The position numbers and the translations under genes were made by a program. The notes under the pieces are model-generated. The model was not told the origin of the DNA and searched no databases. It was given only the letters and a program-made list of their open reading frames with translations. Positions 22,915-30,141 of a DNA stretch of 38,194 bases are shown piece after piece. Position 1 is the stretch's first letter, and each line of letters begins with the position of its first letter. Source of the stretch: Candidatus Moraniibacteriota bacterium (lineage in GTDB: Bacteria > Patescibacteriota > Minisyncoccia > Moranbacterales > JAPLXC01); contig JAPLXC010000006.1 of NCBI GenBank assembly GCA_026396275.1, positions 1-38,194 on the forward strand. Reading direction: 5' to 3'.

Positions 22915-23912
22915 TCTCTAAACTCACTAACAAATTCTGCCAGTTCCACCAGCCGGTTAGAGTATCCCCACTCATTATCATACCAGCCGACGATTTTCAC
23001 CAAATTGCCGTTTGCCATCGTCAGCGGAAGATCGATAATAGCGCTAGCCGGATCGCCTTTGAAATCCATGGAAACAAGCCCTTCAGTGGAAACTATTAGT
23101 ATACCTTTGAGTTCCCCTTCGGCCGCCTCCCGGAAAGCATTATTGATCTCTTCCACGCTTTTCGGATTTTTCACCGTGCAAATGAAATCAACAATGGAGA
23201 CCACTGGTGTAGGAACACGAAGAGCTATACCATCAAGTTTACCCTCTAAATGTTTTAATACCTTGCCGACAGTTTTGGCCGCTCCGGTGGTGGTCGGAAT
23301 GATATTTACTGCCGCCGCCCGGGCCCGCCGCAGGTCCTTATGGGGAAGGTCGTGCAACCGCTGGTCGTTGGTGTAGGAATGAGCGGTCGTCATAAAGCCC
23401 TTCTCCACCCCACACAGATCATCCAGCACTTTAATCATCGGCGCTAAGCAGTTGGTCGTACAGGAGCCGTTGGAAATAATGTCCTCGCCCTGATAATCTT
23501 TTTCGTTCACTCCCAAAAGATATACCGGGATGTCGTCTTTAGGAGGAGCTGACAGAATGACTTTCTTGGCTCCGGCTTTCAGGTGCTTTTCAGTCGCTTC
23601 CCTATTTTCAAAAACGCCGGTGCATTCCAAGACAATATCAACTCCCAACTCATTCCAGGGAAGTTTTTCTGGATCTGGCTCAGTTAAGTACTTGATCCGC
23701 GTTCCAGCAACAATTAATTCTCTGTTATCCTCATCAGCGATAACTTCTCGCTCATAGCGTCCATACAGTGAATCATACTTGAGCAAATGAGCCGCGGTCC
23801 TGATGTCAGTTAAATCGTTAATGGCGACGACCTCAATATCCTCTTTTTCAAAGGCAATTTTGAATGTCGGCCGGCCAATGCGGCCAAAGCCGTTGATGGC
23901 GATTTTAACCAT
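22911..23912 (-). CDS. gapA: Glyceraldehyde-3-phosphate dehydrogenase, type I
   Basis: 333 aa, the usual length. VKIAINGFGRIGRPTFKI is the NAD-binding start, with Asp in AINDLTD favouring NAD over NADP; SNGSCTTNCLAPM contains the catalytic Cys (SNG rather than SNA); HSYTNDQRLHD and GAAKTVGKVL bind phosphate; WYDNEWGYSNRL closes the domain. It oxidises glyceraldehyde-3-phosphate to 1,3-bisphosphoglycerate. It is the last gene of the long minus-strand chain, 31 bp after the HypA-like gene, and NADH made here could in principle feed a hydrogenase if a diaphorase exists elsewhere. Confidence 0.97.
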   Translation of the reverse strand: MVKIAINGFGRIGRPTFKIAFEKEDIEVVAINDLTDIRTAAHLLKYDSLYGRYEREVIADEDNRELIVAGTRIKYLTEPDPEKLPWNELGVDIVLECTGVFENREATEKHLKAGAKKVILSAPPKDDIPVYLLGVNEKDYQGEDIISNGSCTTNCLAPMIKVLDDLCGVEKGFMTTAHSYTNDQRLHDLPHKDLRRARAAAVNIIPTTTGAAKTVGKVLKHLEGKLDGIALRVPTPVVSIVDFICTVKNPKSVEEINNAFREAAEGELKGILIVSTEGLVSMDFKGDPASAIIDLPLTMANGNLVKIVGWYDNEWGYSNRLVELAEFVSEFRD

Positions 23913-23943
23913 AAATTTTCCAAAAATTAATCATTATTTATAC

Positions 23944-24219
23944 TTATTCTACAACAATATCTTTTATTTTCCAATGTTCTCCCGGGATTTTGGAAATTGA
24001 GAATTTTGTATTTTCCAAAATTGTGTTCTTGGCTATATTTCTTAGCCCAAATTCTAAATTCTCTATGGTAGTATCCTCCACATGTTTCGATAAACCATTA
24101 TGAGCCAGAGCAATGCTACCAACTTCCAAACTAACGCTTTTAATGTTAATTAAATTCTTTTTACTGGCAATCCTTAAAAGTTTATCGATTATTTCTTTGG
24201 CTAACAAAAAATCGTGCAA
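23944..24219 (-). CDS. HypA-like nickel metallochaperone lacking the zinc ribbon
   Basis: 91 aa. The start MHDFLLAKEIIDKLLRIA and the KSVSLEVGSIAL strand match HypA, whose N-terminal Met-His binds nickel for delivery to NiFe hydrogenase. To keep MH at the N-terminus the start must be the TTG at 24219. The usual two CxxC pairs that bind structural zinc are missing; the protein contains no cysteine at all. It follows the hydrogenase large-subunit gene after a 76-bp word-palindrome. It is either a reduced HypA or a paralogue with a changed role. Confidence 0.65.
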   Translation of the reverse strand: MHDFLLAKEIIDKLLRIASKKNLINIKSVSLEVGSIALAHNGLSKHVEDTTIENLEFGLRNIAKNTILENTKFSISKIPGEHWKIKDIVVE

Positions 24220-24223
24220 AATT

Positions 24224-24294
24224 CATGGAACATATAGCATGGAACATATAGCTTGTGCTTTTTTAGTTCCATGTTTCATGTTTTATGTTATGTG
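24224..24294. repeat. Stuttered palindrome, word CATGGAACAT
   Basis: A perfect 14-bp tandem pair CATGGAACATATAG (24224-24237, 24238-24251) faces inverted GTTCCATG, TTTCATG and TTTTATG words (24266-24294). It fills the gap from the hydrogenase stop codon to 5 bp before the HypA-like start. Confidence 0.75.
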
Positions 24295-24295
24295 A

Positions 24296-25558
24296 TTAGT
24301 GTACCGCACACGATATGCAAGGATCATACGCCCGGATAAAAGCGCGCAGTTTCTTCTCCCTTTCCACTGCCGGCAGATCTATCACCACCGGAACATAGGC
24401 CTCAATATCGTCTTCCAAATGCGACAGAAATTGGGCGGTCGGAGTAATGATGTTGGCATTTTTGACGCAGCCCTTGGCGTCAAGATCAATATGATAATAA
24501 AGCGTTCCTCTGGGTGCTTCCACGGCCGCTGCTGCTGATCCCTCACGGACAGTGTATGATCCGGTAAGAGCTTTACTTAGATCACTATTGGATAATATCC
24601 GCAAAATCCGCGATGACTCTTCCACTGCGGCAATCACTTCTGTCATCTGGTAAAGGACGTTATGAAAAGGATTATAATCCGGAAGTTTGTAATTGAGGCC
24701 TTCTAAAAATTTCATCGCTTGGGGCGGAAGTTTTTTGGCCATATTATTCACCCGGGCGATAGCTCCTACCATATAGCTGGTTTTTCCGTCAGAGACGACG
24801 CGCTTTACAATCTCCCGCGGGCGCTGAAACTCCTGAAATTTCTTCTCAAATTGATCCACCGAGATGCGCAACCCTTTGCTCGAAATAATATCGCCATCAT
24901 AAATAGCATACTCGCCAAACTTATCAAGTGAAACATATTCCGTCGGACGGGAAAACTCGGGGAGTTTTATCCTCTTGAAAAACTCACCCATTTCCAACGC
25001 CAGCGGAAATGCTGCTTCACCGGCGGCAATCAGCCGCTGAATTTTAGCCAATTCCGGAACTTTCTTGAATCCTCCGACCTCATTGGTGAGTGGATGAATC
25101 ACCCGCCCTCCGACAGTCCTCACTATATCAAGTCCGTACTCCCGAAGTTTCAGGATCTTTTTCGTCTCCTTTGGATATTCTTTAGTCAGATTAAGATCAT
25201 TTTCAATATCCAAAAAATCGGCAAGTGACAAAAAGAAGAGGTGAAGCGTATGAGAATGGATAATTTGCCCCCACTCAAGAAGTTTCCGCAGATTCACTGT
25301 TTCATTGCTCACTTCAACTCCGAAAGCGTTTTCAATGGCTTTAATGGAGGTCAAGTTATGGACCACCGGGCAAATCCCGCAAATTCTTTGAGCGATGATC
25401 GGCACGTCTTCATAGCGCCGACCGACTAAAATTCCCTCCATCAGGCGAATTCCTTCCTGGACTTCAAGCTTGGCCGATTTCACGTCACCGCGAACGACAC
25501 TGGCCATAAACCCGGCGTGCCCTTCCATTTTGGCGATGTGATCTATCCTAATATTCAT
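24296..25558 (-). CDS. NiFe hydrogenase large (catalytic) subunit, group 3-like
   Basis: 420 aa. L1 motif RICGICPVVHN (two Cys ligands) and L2 motif DPCISCAVH (two Cys ligands) hold the Ni-Fe(CN)2CO centre, and RIDHIAKMEGHAG supplies the conserved Glu near the N-terminus. The length and IGICPVVH-type L1 suit group 3 (3b, sulfhydrogenase alpha) enzymes. The reading frame ends immediately after the L2 histidine, so the C-terminal peptide that a maturation protease normally removes is absent. The small subunit is upstream, separated by a GxxExxY gene; the HypA-like gene follows. Beta and gamma (diaphorase) subunits are not in the window. Confidence 0.9.
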   Translation of the reverse strand: MNIRIDHIAKMEGHAGFMASVVRGDVKSAKLEVQEGIRLMEGILVGRRYEDVPIIAQRICGICPVVHNLTSIKAIENAFGVEVSNETVNLRKLLEWGQIIHSHTLHLFFLSLADFLDIENDLNLTKEYPKETKKILKLREYGLDIVRTVGGRVIHPLTNEVGGFKKVPELAKIQRLIAAGEAAFPLALEMGEFFKRIKLPEFSRPTEYVSLDKFGEYAIYDGDIISSKGLRISVDQFEKKFQEFQRPREIVKRVVSDGKTSYMVGAIARVNNMAKKLPPQAMKFLEGLNYKLPDYNPFHNVLYQMTEVIAAVEESSRILRILSNSDLSKALTGSYTVREGSAAAAVEAPRGTLYYHIDLDAKGCVKNANIITPTAQFLSHLEDDIEAYVPVVIDLPAVEREKKLRAFIRAYDPCISCAVH

Positions 25559-25560
25559 CC

Positions 25561-26013
25561 TAATTATTTCCGAATATTATCCGAATGTTTTTTGTCTAAT
25601 ATCCGGACTGGTTTAATTTTCTTTTCAGAAAAATTTACTATTATTCCAAGCTCATTTTCAGTAGCGCGTAGATATCTTTTCATCTGGACATAATCCTGTT
25701 TTGTAATGTATCTCTTGCACTTTATATCTAATACTATTTTGTCATCTATCAAAAAATCCAAAATGTTTCCGGCTAATCTTATTTTGTTAAATTTTATCGG
25801 CACTTCAATTTCTCTTTTGTATTTTATGCCATTCTCTTTAAGTAAAACCTCTAAAGCTTCACAGTACTGATTATGTTTGCAAAAGCCACCTAGGGAATTG
25901 TGTACATTAAATAATAAACCATACAATTGATAACATAAATCCTTGTGCAAAATATTTGCCATAAACCATTCGGATTTTAATTCAGATCTATTCGGATTAT
26001 AATTCGGATAAGT
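25561..26013 (-). mobile_element. GxxExxY-bearing word-palindrome element, copy 1
   Basis: The gene is flanked by inverted word arrays: ATTCGGAT or ATTCAGAT at 25968, 25980, 25990 and 26002, against (A)TCCGAAT at 25569 and 25579. The outer edge contains the stop codon of the hydrogenase small subunit (25997-25999); the inner edge reaches the start of the large subunit, whose first codons continue the ATTAGGAT word. It separates two hydrogenase subunits normally adjacent. Confidence 0.6.
25564..25962 (-). CDS. GxxExxY family PD-(D/E)XK protein, copy 1
   Basis: 132 aa from ATG 25962; upstream in-frame codons only translate the word array. Family features: YQLYGLLFNVHNSLG, CEALEVLLKENGIKYKRE, ILDFLIDDKIVLDIKCK (the D...D-x-K nuclease core), YVQMKRYLRATENELGIIVNF. 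The G-x-x-E glutamate of the name is replaced (GGFCKHNQY). The fold predicts a metal-dependent nuclease; the biological role is not known. The gene has no relation to hydrogenases, so its place between the two subunits suggests insertion. Confidence 0.8.
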   Translation of the reverse strand: MANILHKDLCYQLYGLLFNVHNSLGGFCKHNQYCEALEVLLKENGIKYKREIEVPIKFNKIRLAGNILDFLIDDKIVLDIKCKRYITKQDYVQMKRYLRATENELGIIVNFSEKKIKPVRILDKKHSDNIRK

Positions 26014-26746
26014 CATCTCTTAAGCCATAGATTTCGCTTGTATTTTCAAATTCCTCCTCCGTCATCATATCTCTGAGCGTTTCACGCATGGCTTTCACAT
26101 TACCCGTTGGGCGCAGTCCCCGGCAACCCTGGCACATCATCCGGGCCGTGGGGCAAACAGCGTCGCACCCCCCTAGGATCATTGGACCAAAACAGGGCTT
26201 CTTATCTAGCAACAGGCACCTGTTTTTTAATTTCTGACATTCCACGCAAATTGAAAGATCAGGGATTTTAGGAATTTTACCAGCTAAGAGTTCTGGCAGA
26301 TATTTTAAGAATTCCTCACCGTTGATCGGACAGCCCGGAAAAGTAAAATCCACTTTTACAAAGTTATCTACTTCTTTAATTTCAGGATTGGCAATTCCCT
26401 GAACATACCTATACACATACTTGATGGTTTGCTTTTCTTTTTGATAATTCTTAATCCCCGGTACTCCTCCCATTGACGCGCAATTGCCCAGTATTACAAG
26501 TAATTTACTTCGTTTTCTCAATTCCTTCAGGGTTTTGATATTTTCGGAAGTTATCGGGTTTCCTTCCACAATTCCAATATCTATTTTTCTTCCCTTATCT
26601 TCTTCGTCTTCGATCATTCGAAAGTCCACCATTTCCACTCGATTCATTAAGTCAAAAAATCTCTGCCCTAAATCCAAAAGGGCGAATTCACAACCCTCAC
26701 AGGAGGTCAAGCTGACAATGGCGATTTTGGGCTTCGGCTGATCCAT
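25997..26746 (-). CDS. NiFe hydrogenase small (delta) subunit, group 3-like
   Basis: 249 aa from ATG 26746; the longer upstream frame would read through a terminator. IAIVSLTSCEGCEFALLDL gives the first two proximal-cluster Cys, GNCASMGGVPGI the third and FTFPGCPINGEE the fourth. The C-terminal half adds Cys-rich segments (LSICVECQKLKNRC, GGCDAVCPTARMMCQGCRG) that can hold further 4Fe-4S clusters, as in group 3 small subunits. It passes electrons from the Ni-Fe site. The stop codon lies inside the first word of the following GxxExxY element. A 57-aa membrane protein and its terminator precede the gene. Confidence 0.9.
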   Translation of the reverse strand: MDQPKPKIAIVSLTSCEGCEFALLDLGQRFFDLMNRVEMVDFRMIEDEEDKGRKIDIGIVEGNPITSENIKTLKELRKRSKLLVILGNCASMGGVPGIKNYQKEKQTIKYVYRYVQGIANPEIKEVDNFVKVDFTFPGCPINGEEFLKYLPELLAGKIPKIPDLSICVECQKLKNRCLLLDKKPCFGPMILGGCDAVCPTARMMCQGCRGLRPTGNVKAMRETLRDMMTEEEFENTSEIYGLRDDLSEL

Positions 26747-26777
26747 ACTAATTATTTTACCATAAATACATCTTTTA

Positions 26778-26816
26778 GAAAAAGAAAAAGAGCAAGAATG
26801 AAATATTCTTGCTCTT
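26778..26816 (-). terminator. Intrinsic terminator between the 57-aa gene and the hydrogenase
   Basis: AAGAGCAAGAAT and ATTCTTGCTCTT (26788-26799, 26805-26816) form a perfect 12-bp stem with a 5-nt loop, followed on the minus strand by TTTTTCTTTTTC. It would limit read-through into the hydrogenase genes. Confidence 0.85.
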
Positions 26817-26835
26817 GCTATTGATTGTTTTTCCC

Positions 26836-27009
26836 TCACTTCTTTTTATACCGTTTAACTATCATCTGAAACAGTTTTACCGTAAGCATTATGCCCCCTG
26901 CCAGTGTAAATATCCTCAAAAAAGCGACCTCAGTGCGAACTTCTGGCTTAACAGGTGTTACAACAAGAAGAAACAGCGTCGCTAGAATCAGTGATATTAT
27001 TAAGAACAT
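26836..27009 (-). CDS. 57-aa two-pass membrane protein
   Basis: ATG 27009 with AAAAAGGAGGTTGAA directly upstream, a strong ribosome site unusual for this genome. The product has two hydrophobic segments (about 2-20 and 32-50) separated by a short charged loop (KPEVRTEV) and ends KRYKKK, so both ends may face the cytoplasm. No family recognised. It has its own terminator and lies between the 222-aa gene and the hydrogenase small subunit. It could anchor or accompany the hydrogenase, or be an independent small gene; the sequence does not decide. Confidence 0.65.
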   Translation of the reverse strand: MFLIISLILATLFLLVVTPVKPEVRTEVAFLRIFTLAGGIMLTVKLFQMIVKRYKKK

Positions 27010-27028
27010 TTCAACCTCCTTTTTCTAA

Positions 27029-27067
27029 TCCTAAAGTAATCCTAAAGTTCAACTTTAGGAAACTTTA
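27029..27067. repeat. Stuttered palindrome, word TCCTAAAGT
   Basis: TCCTAAAGT at 27029 and 27040 (period 11 bp) and inverted ACTTTAGGA at 27052 plus ACTTTA at 27062. The stop codon of the 222-aa gene (27055-27057) is inside a word. Confidence 0.75.
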
Positions 27068-27723
27068 AAACGCCAATTCTTGACAACAGTTTGGGTTCCT
27101 TCGCACAGATTCATAAACTTACTGTAATCAATTTCACCTAAATGCTCACAAGCACTGATAAATTCTTCTTGATTGGCCTGGTCTTTTAATATCTTTTCTT
27201 CAGTGGCTCTGTCAAATTCGGTAGTAATTACCGCTGCATAATGGACTAAAACCTTCTGACCAACTGACATTGCGGCATCTTCCGGAAAAGGCACTAAGTT
27301 TTTCACTGAAAATTCCGAGTTACCGTTTCGATATATGCCACTTAACTTCTCACCAGCAGATACTATCTCCACCGGAATCAAAATGTGCGCGAATAGAAAT
27401 TGCTGGGCAAGTTTCTTGCCATGAATCTGGTTCCGAATTTGTCGCACAATTTTTTGAAGATGTGGCCTTCCGCCAAAAAATTCCAGAACCATATCTCTGT
27501 CAACGAGATTTTTTCCTAAACTCTTGGCAAATTTAACAATATCCTGGTAGGTTTCTTTTTCCAATAAAAAAACCTTGGCGAATTCTTTAAGATCAATTTT
27601 ATCCTCCGATTTTAGGTTCTTAATCAACCCTTGCTGTTCTTTTCCAAACAACTCGTCCTTGAGTGGCAGACAGCTTACTACAATTCTGCTAAAAACTAAT
27701 GCTGCATTTTTAGTTATAAGCAT
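27055..27723 (-). CDS. Uncharacterised 222-aa protein next to hypC
   Basis: 222 aa, soluble, no membrane segment or signal. The N-terminal half is helical with FSRIVVSCLPLKDELFGKE and EFAKVFLLEKETYQDIVKFA; residues about 115-180 contain QQFLFAHILIPVEIVSAG and VGQKVLVHYAAVITTEFD, the latter reminiscent of the short beta motif seen in HypC-like proteins (GDYVLVH-type). Only three cysteines, not in metal-binding pairs. It starts 3 bp after hypC and lies upstream of the hydrogenase genes, so a maturation or regulatory role is plausible but is inference from context. Confidence 0.55.
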   Translation of the reverse strand: MLITKNAALVFSRIVVSCLPLKDELFGKEQQGLIKNLKSEDKIDLKEFAKVFLLEKETYQDIVKFAKSLGKNLVDRDMVLEFFGGRPHLQKIVRQIRNQIHGKKLAQQFLFAHILIPVEIVSAGEKLSGIYRNGNSEFSVKNLVPFPEDAAMSVGQKVLVHYAAVITTEFDRATEEKILKDQANQEEFISACEHLGEIDYSKFMNLCEGTQTVVKNWRFKVS

Positions 27724-27726
27724 AGC

Positions 27727-27936
27727 TTATTTTTCTCCTTTTTTCAAAATTTTAAAGATCTTTCTGGCTTCTCCTTCACCTATTTTTTCAACGACAATCC
27801 CTTGCTGTGTTAAGCAATAATCGCCGATTTTTAAATCTATCATACTTTTTACTTTCTGTCTATCCCCGCTGGGATTTTCGACAATAACAAAATCCTTTTC
27901 GACTACTATGACTTTTTTGGGTATAGTTAAACACAT
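27727..27936 (-). CDS. hypC: HypC-family hydrogenase maturation chaperone
   Basis: 69 aa. MCLTIPKKVI is the HypC/HybG signature, with Cys2 that holds the Fe(CN)2CO group; SMIDLKIGDYCLTQQGIVVEKI completes the small OB-like barrel. HypC carries the iron centre from HypD to the large subunit. HypB, HypD, HypE and HypF are not in the window. It begins 2 bp from a word-palindrome that fills the gap to fba. Confidence 0.88.
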   Translation of the reverse strand: MCLTIPKKVIVVEKDFVIVENPSGDRQKVKSMIDLKIGDYCLTQQGIVVEKIGEGEARKIFKILKKGEK

Positions 27937-27937
27937 A

Positions 27938-28020
27938 TACGAATTATGATTCGAATTACGCCCAAATTACGATACGAATTCGCATTTTAATTCGGATATA
28001 ATTCGCATCTTCATTCGGAT
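27938..28020. repeat. Stuttered palindrome, words TACGAAT / ATTCGGAT
   Basis: TACGAAT, GATTCGAAT and ATACGAAT on the left face ATTCGCAT, ATTCGGAT, ATTCGCAT and ATTCGGAT on the right (spacing about 11-12 bp). It spans from the fba stop codon (28011-28013, inside the array) to 2 bp before the hypC start. Its right half resembles the array of the GxxExxY copy 1 element, so it may be an empty version. Confidence 0.75.
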
Positions 28021-28880
28021 GCCTGCCCGTCGCTCCCAAATATCTTGATTTTTTCCTGAACAGTTTTTTTCACCGCTTCGCGGGCATCGCCCAAAACTTT
28101 TCGGATATCAAAAGAAAGGCCTTCCTGATTGCGAGCCGCGTTAATCAAACTATTCATAAAAGCCAAGCGCAAGCTGGTATCTACGTTAAAACAAACTATC
28201 CCTCTTTTGATAACTTCTTCCACTCGGCTGTTTTCCCAATCCGAAGCACCGTGCAGCACCAGGGGAATATTCGTGTACTTTTTAATCATCTCTAAACGGT
28301 CCAGGTCCGGCTTTGATCGTTCTTTAAAAAATCCGTGAGCATTTCCGATAGCCACCGCCAAAGAATCAACATTGGTTTTGGCCACAAAATCCTCTGCCTG
28401 ACCTGGATCGGTCATATATTTTTCCCATTGAATCTCCCCCATTCCCAATTCGCCGATATAGGGGACATTTCCTAACTCTGCTTGAACGGCTATTCTTTTC
28501 TTGTGGCAAAAATTAACTACTTTTTTGGTCATTTCTAGATTGTCCATGTAATTCTTTCTGGAGCCATCATACATCACCGAGGTAAATCCAATCTCCACTG
28601 CCCGCTGAATAATTTCAAAACTTTTTCCGTGATCAAGGTGAATTCCAACCGGTATTTCCGGAGCATAGAATTCGGCGTCATTTTTTACCAAGTGAAAAAT
28701 TCCTCTTCCGCCGGCGTATTCCATTGTCTTTTCCGTAATCTGGATAATAACCGGGGAGCGCATTTCGCGAGCCCCTTCAATGATAGCGCGGGTGGTTTCA
28801 AGATTCATCGTATTAAAAGCCCCAACGGCATAACCGCCTTCTTGAGCTTTGGCTAATATCTCTTTAACACTGACTATCAT
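28011..28880 (-). CDS. fba: Class II fructose-bisphosphate aldolase
   Basis: 289 aa from ATG 28880 (MIVSVKEILAKAQEGGYAVGAFN); the longer frame would overlap tpiA. Zinc and catalytic residues: PVGIHLDHGKSFE (HxDH), AIGNAHGFFKE and LVLHGASDW (His ligands), CFNVDTSLRLAF near the end. It splits fructose-1,6-bisphosphate into the two triose phosphates and works with tpiA just upstream. The extreme C-terminus (GSDGQASE) is altered: a GC-palindrome fragment and the first word of the intergenic array provide the last residues and stop. Confidence 0.95.
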   Translation of the reverse strand: MIVSVKEILAKAQEGGYAVGAFNTMNLETTRAIIEGAREMRSPVIIQITEKTMEYAGGRGIFHLVKNDAEFYAPEIPVGIHLDHGKSFEIIQRAVEIGFTSVMYDGSRKNYMDNLEMTKKVVNFCHKKRIAVQAELGNVPYIGELGMGEIQWEKYMTDPGQAEDFVAKTNVDSLAVAIGNAHGFFKERSKPDLDRLEMIKKYTNIPLVLHGASDWENSRVEEVIKRGIVCFNVDTSLRLAFMNSLINAARNQEGLSFDIRKVLGDAREAVKKTVQEKIKIFGSDGQASE

Positions 28881-28899
28881 ACATATAAAATTAAACCAA

Positions 28900-29664
28900 T
28901 TATTTTTCACTAATGATTTGAGCTAGCTTAATAAACTCATACGGTGTTAAACTCTCTCTCCCGACAAGCACCCCGTCCATTCCCGGTTCCAGGCAAAGCC
29001 GCTCAATATTTTTTTCCTTTACCGATCCGCCATAGAGAATCTTTATTCGTTCGGCGAATTTTGCTCCATATTTATCCACTAATATTTTTTTAATAAGGAT
29101 TCTTGCTTCCATCACTTCATCGCTGGTCGGAACAACATCCGTGCCGACGGACCAAACTGGTTCGTAGACGAGGATTATATTTTCCAGATACGCCGAGGGG
29201 ACATCACTAAGACCTTCCTCGATTTGCAGATTGACCACGTTTTGAGTCAGTCCGGCATCCCGTTCTTCCTGTGTTTCCCCCACGCAATAAACAGGATGCA
29301 AGCCCGCTTTTGCGGAGGCCTTTAACTTAAGATTGGCCGAAGCATTGGTCTCCCCAAAATATCTGCGCCGTTCGCTGTGACCGACAATAACATATTCGGC
29401 GCCCAGATTCTTGATCATCGGTGGGGAAATTTCTCCGGTATATGAGCCGCTTCTTTCTTCAAAAACATTCTGCGCCCCGATTCTCACATACTTTCCGCCA
29501 AGATTGCTAACAAAATCCTCCAGATAAACGAATGGCGGACAAAGAACGATCTCTGTATTTTTAAACTTTATTCCAACAATCTCTTTCTTAAACAGCTTGA
29601 AGTAACAGTCTCTTTCTAAGGGAGAAAGGATATTCATTTTCAGATTGCCGACGACATATTTCAT
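28900..29664 (-). CDS. tpiA: Triose-phosphate isomerase
   Basis: 254 aa. YVVGNLKMN carries the active Lys, VIVGHSERRRYFGE the His electrophile, LVYEPVWSVGT the catalytic Glu and ILYGGSVKEKN the phosphate loop. SVGTD replaces the more common AIGTG after the Glu. It interconverts dihydroxyacetone phosphate and glyceraldehyde-3-phosphate. It is followed by fba after 19 bp, and its start codon's A is the last base of the preceding GxxExxY element's terminal repeat. Confidence 0.96.
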   Translation of the reverse strand: MKYVVGNLKMNILSPLERDCYFKLFKKEIVGIKFKNTEIVLCPPFVYLEDFVSNLGGKYVRIGAQNVFEERSGSYTGEISPPMIKNLGAEYVIVGHSERRRYFGETNASANLKLKASAKAGLHPVYCVGETQEERDAGLTQNVVNLQIEEGLSDVPSAYLENIILVYEPVWSVGTDVVPTSDEVMEARILIKKILVDKYGAKFAERIKILYGGSVKEKNIERLCLEPGMDGVLVGRESLTPYEFIKLAQIISEK

Positions 29665-30141
29665 AATTCTAATAATGCTAATAAATGCAAATCAACGAAT
29701 TGCTAATCTTTGCAATTTGGATTCAGTACTCTTTTAGGGCTTAAGTATTTTACATTAAAATTAACAAGTAAGCTTAGTCTCTTATTTAACGCAACTAAAT
29801 ATCTTTTTGTCTGATAAAAATCTGAACGGTCAATAATTCTCTTGCATTTCAATTCTAAAATTATTTTATTCTTTATTAAAAAATCAATTCTATTTCTTCC
29901 ATTTTTCTCGCCCATAAAAAATTCTGGCAATATTTTTTCTCTTTCATATTTTATATTGTTTTCTTTTAACTTTCTCTCAAATAAATCACCATGTTGTTTT
30001 TCATTGCAGTATTTCCCTAGATTATTATGAACCTTAAACAATAAGCCATTAATTTTATACGACAATTCCGGATAAACTAATTCTCTCTTCATATAATCAT
30101 TCGCAATTAGCAGATTTGAATTTATTCGTTGATTAGAATTA
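29664..30141 (-). mobile_element. GxxExxY-bearing word-palindrome element, copy 2
   Basis: Terminal inverted repeats TAATTCTAAT (29664-29673) and ATTAGAATTA (30132-30141) are perfect, and similarity continues inward for about 45 bp through CTAAT, CAAAT and CGAAT words. Read on the minus strand, the element begins with the TAA that stops the upstream membrane protein gene and ends with the A of the tpiA ATG. It therefore occupies the intergenic space exactly and carries one GxxExxY gene. Confidence 0.65.
29703..30092 (-). CDS. GxxExxY family PD-(D/E)XK protein, copy 2
   Basis: 129 aa from ATG 30092 (MKRELVYPELSYKINGLLF), a canonical start for the family; an upstream TTG frame would only translate the repeat array. 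Core motifs: FKVHNNLGKYCNEKQ, ERKLKENNIKYERE, RIDFLIKNKIILELKCK (the D...E-x-K nuclease core) and FYQTKRYLVALNKRLSLLVNF, ending PKRVLN. It is a divergent paralogue of copy 1, so the two elements are not a recent duplication. Function unknown. Confidence 0.82.
   Translation of the reverse strand: MKRELVYPELSYKINGLLFKVHNNLGKYCNEKQHGDLFERKLKENNIKYEREKILPEFFMGEKNGRNRIDFLIKNKIILELKCKRIIDRSDFYQTKRYLVALNKRLSLLVNFNVKYLSPKRVLNPNCKD

Noticed and set aside
25963-26016. Extended N-terminus of GxxExxY copy 1 (reading YPNYNPNRSELK)
   Set aside because: These codons are the repeat word array read through; the family start fits ATG 25962.
26747-26839. N-terminal extension of the hydrogenase small subunit
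   Set aside because: The open frame continues upstream, but it would translate through a strong terminator hairpin; ATG 26746 gives the normal family start.
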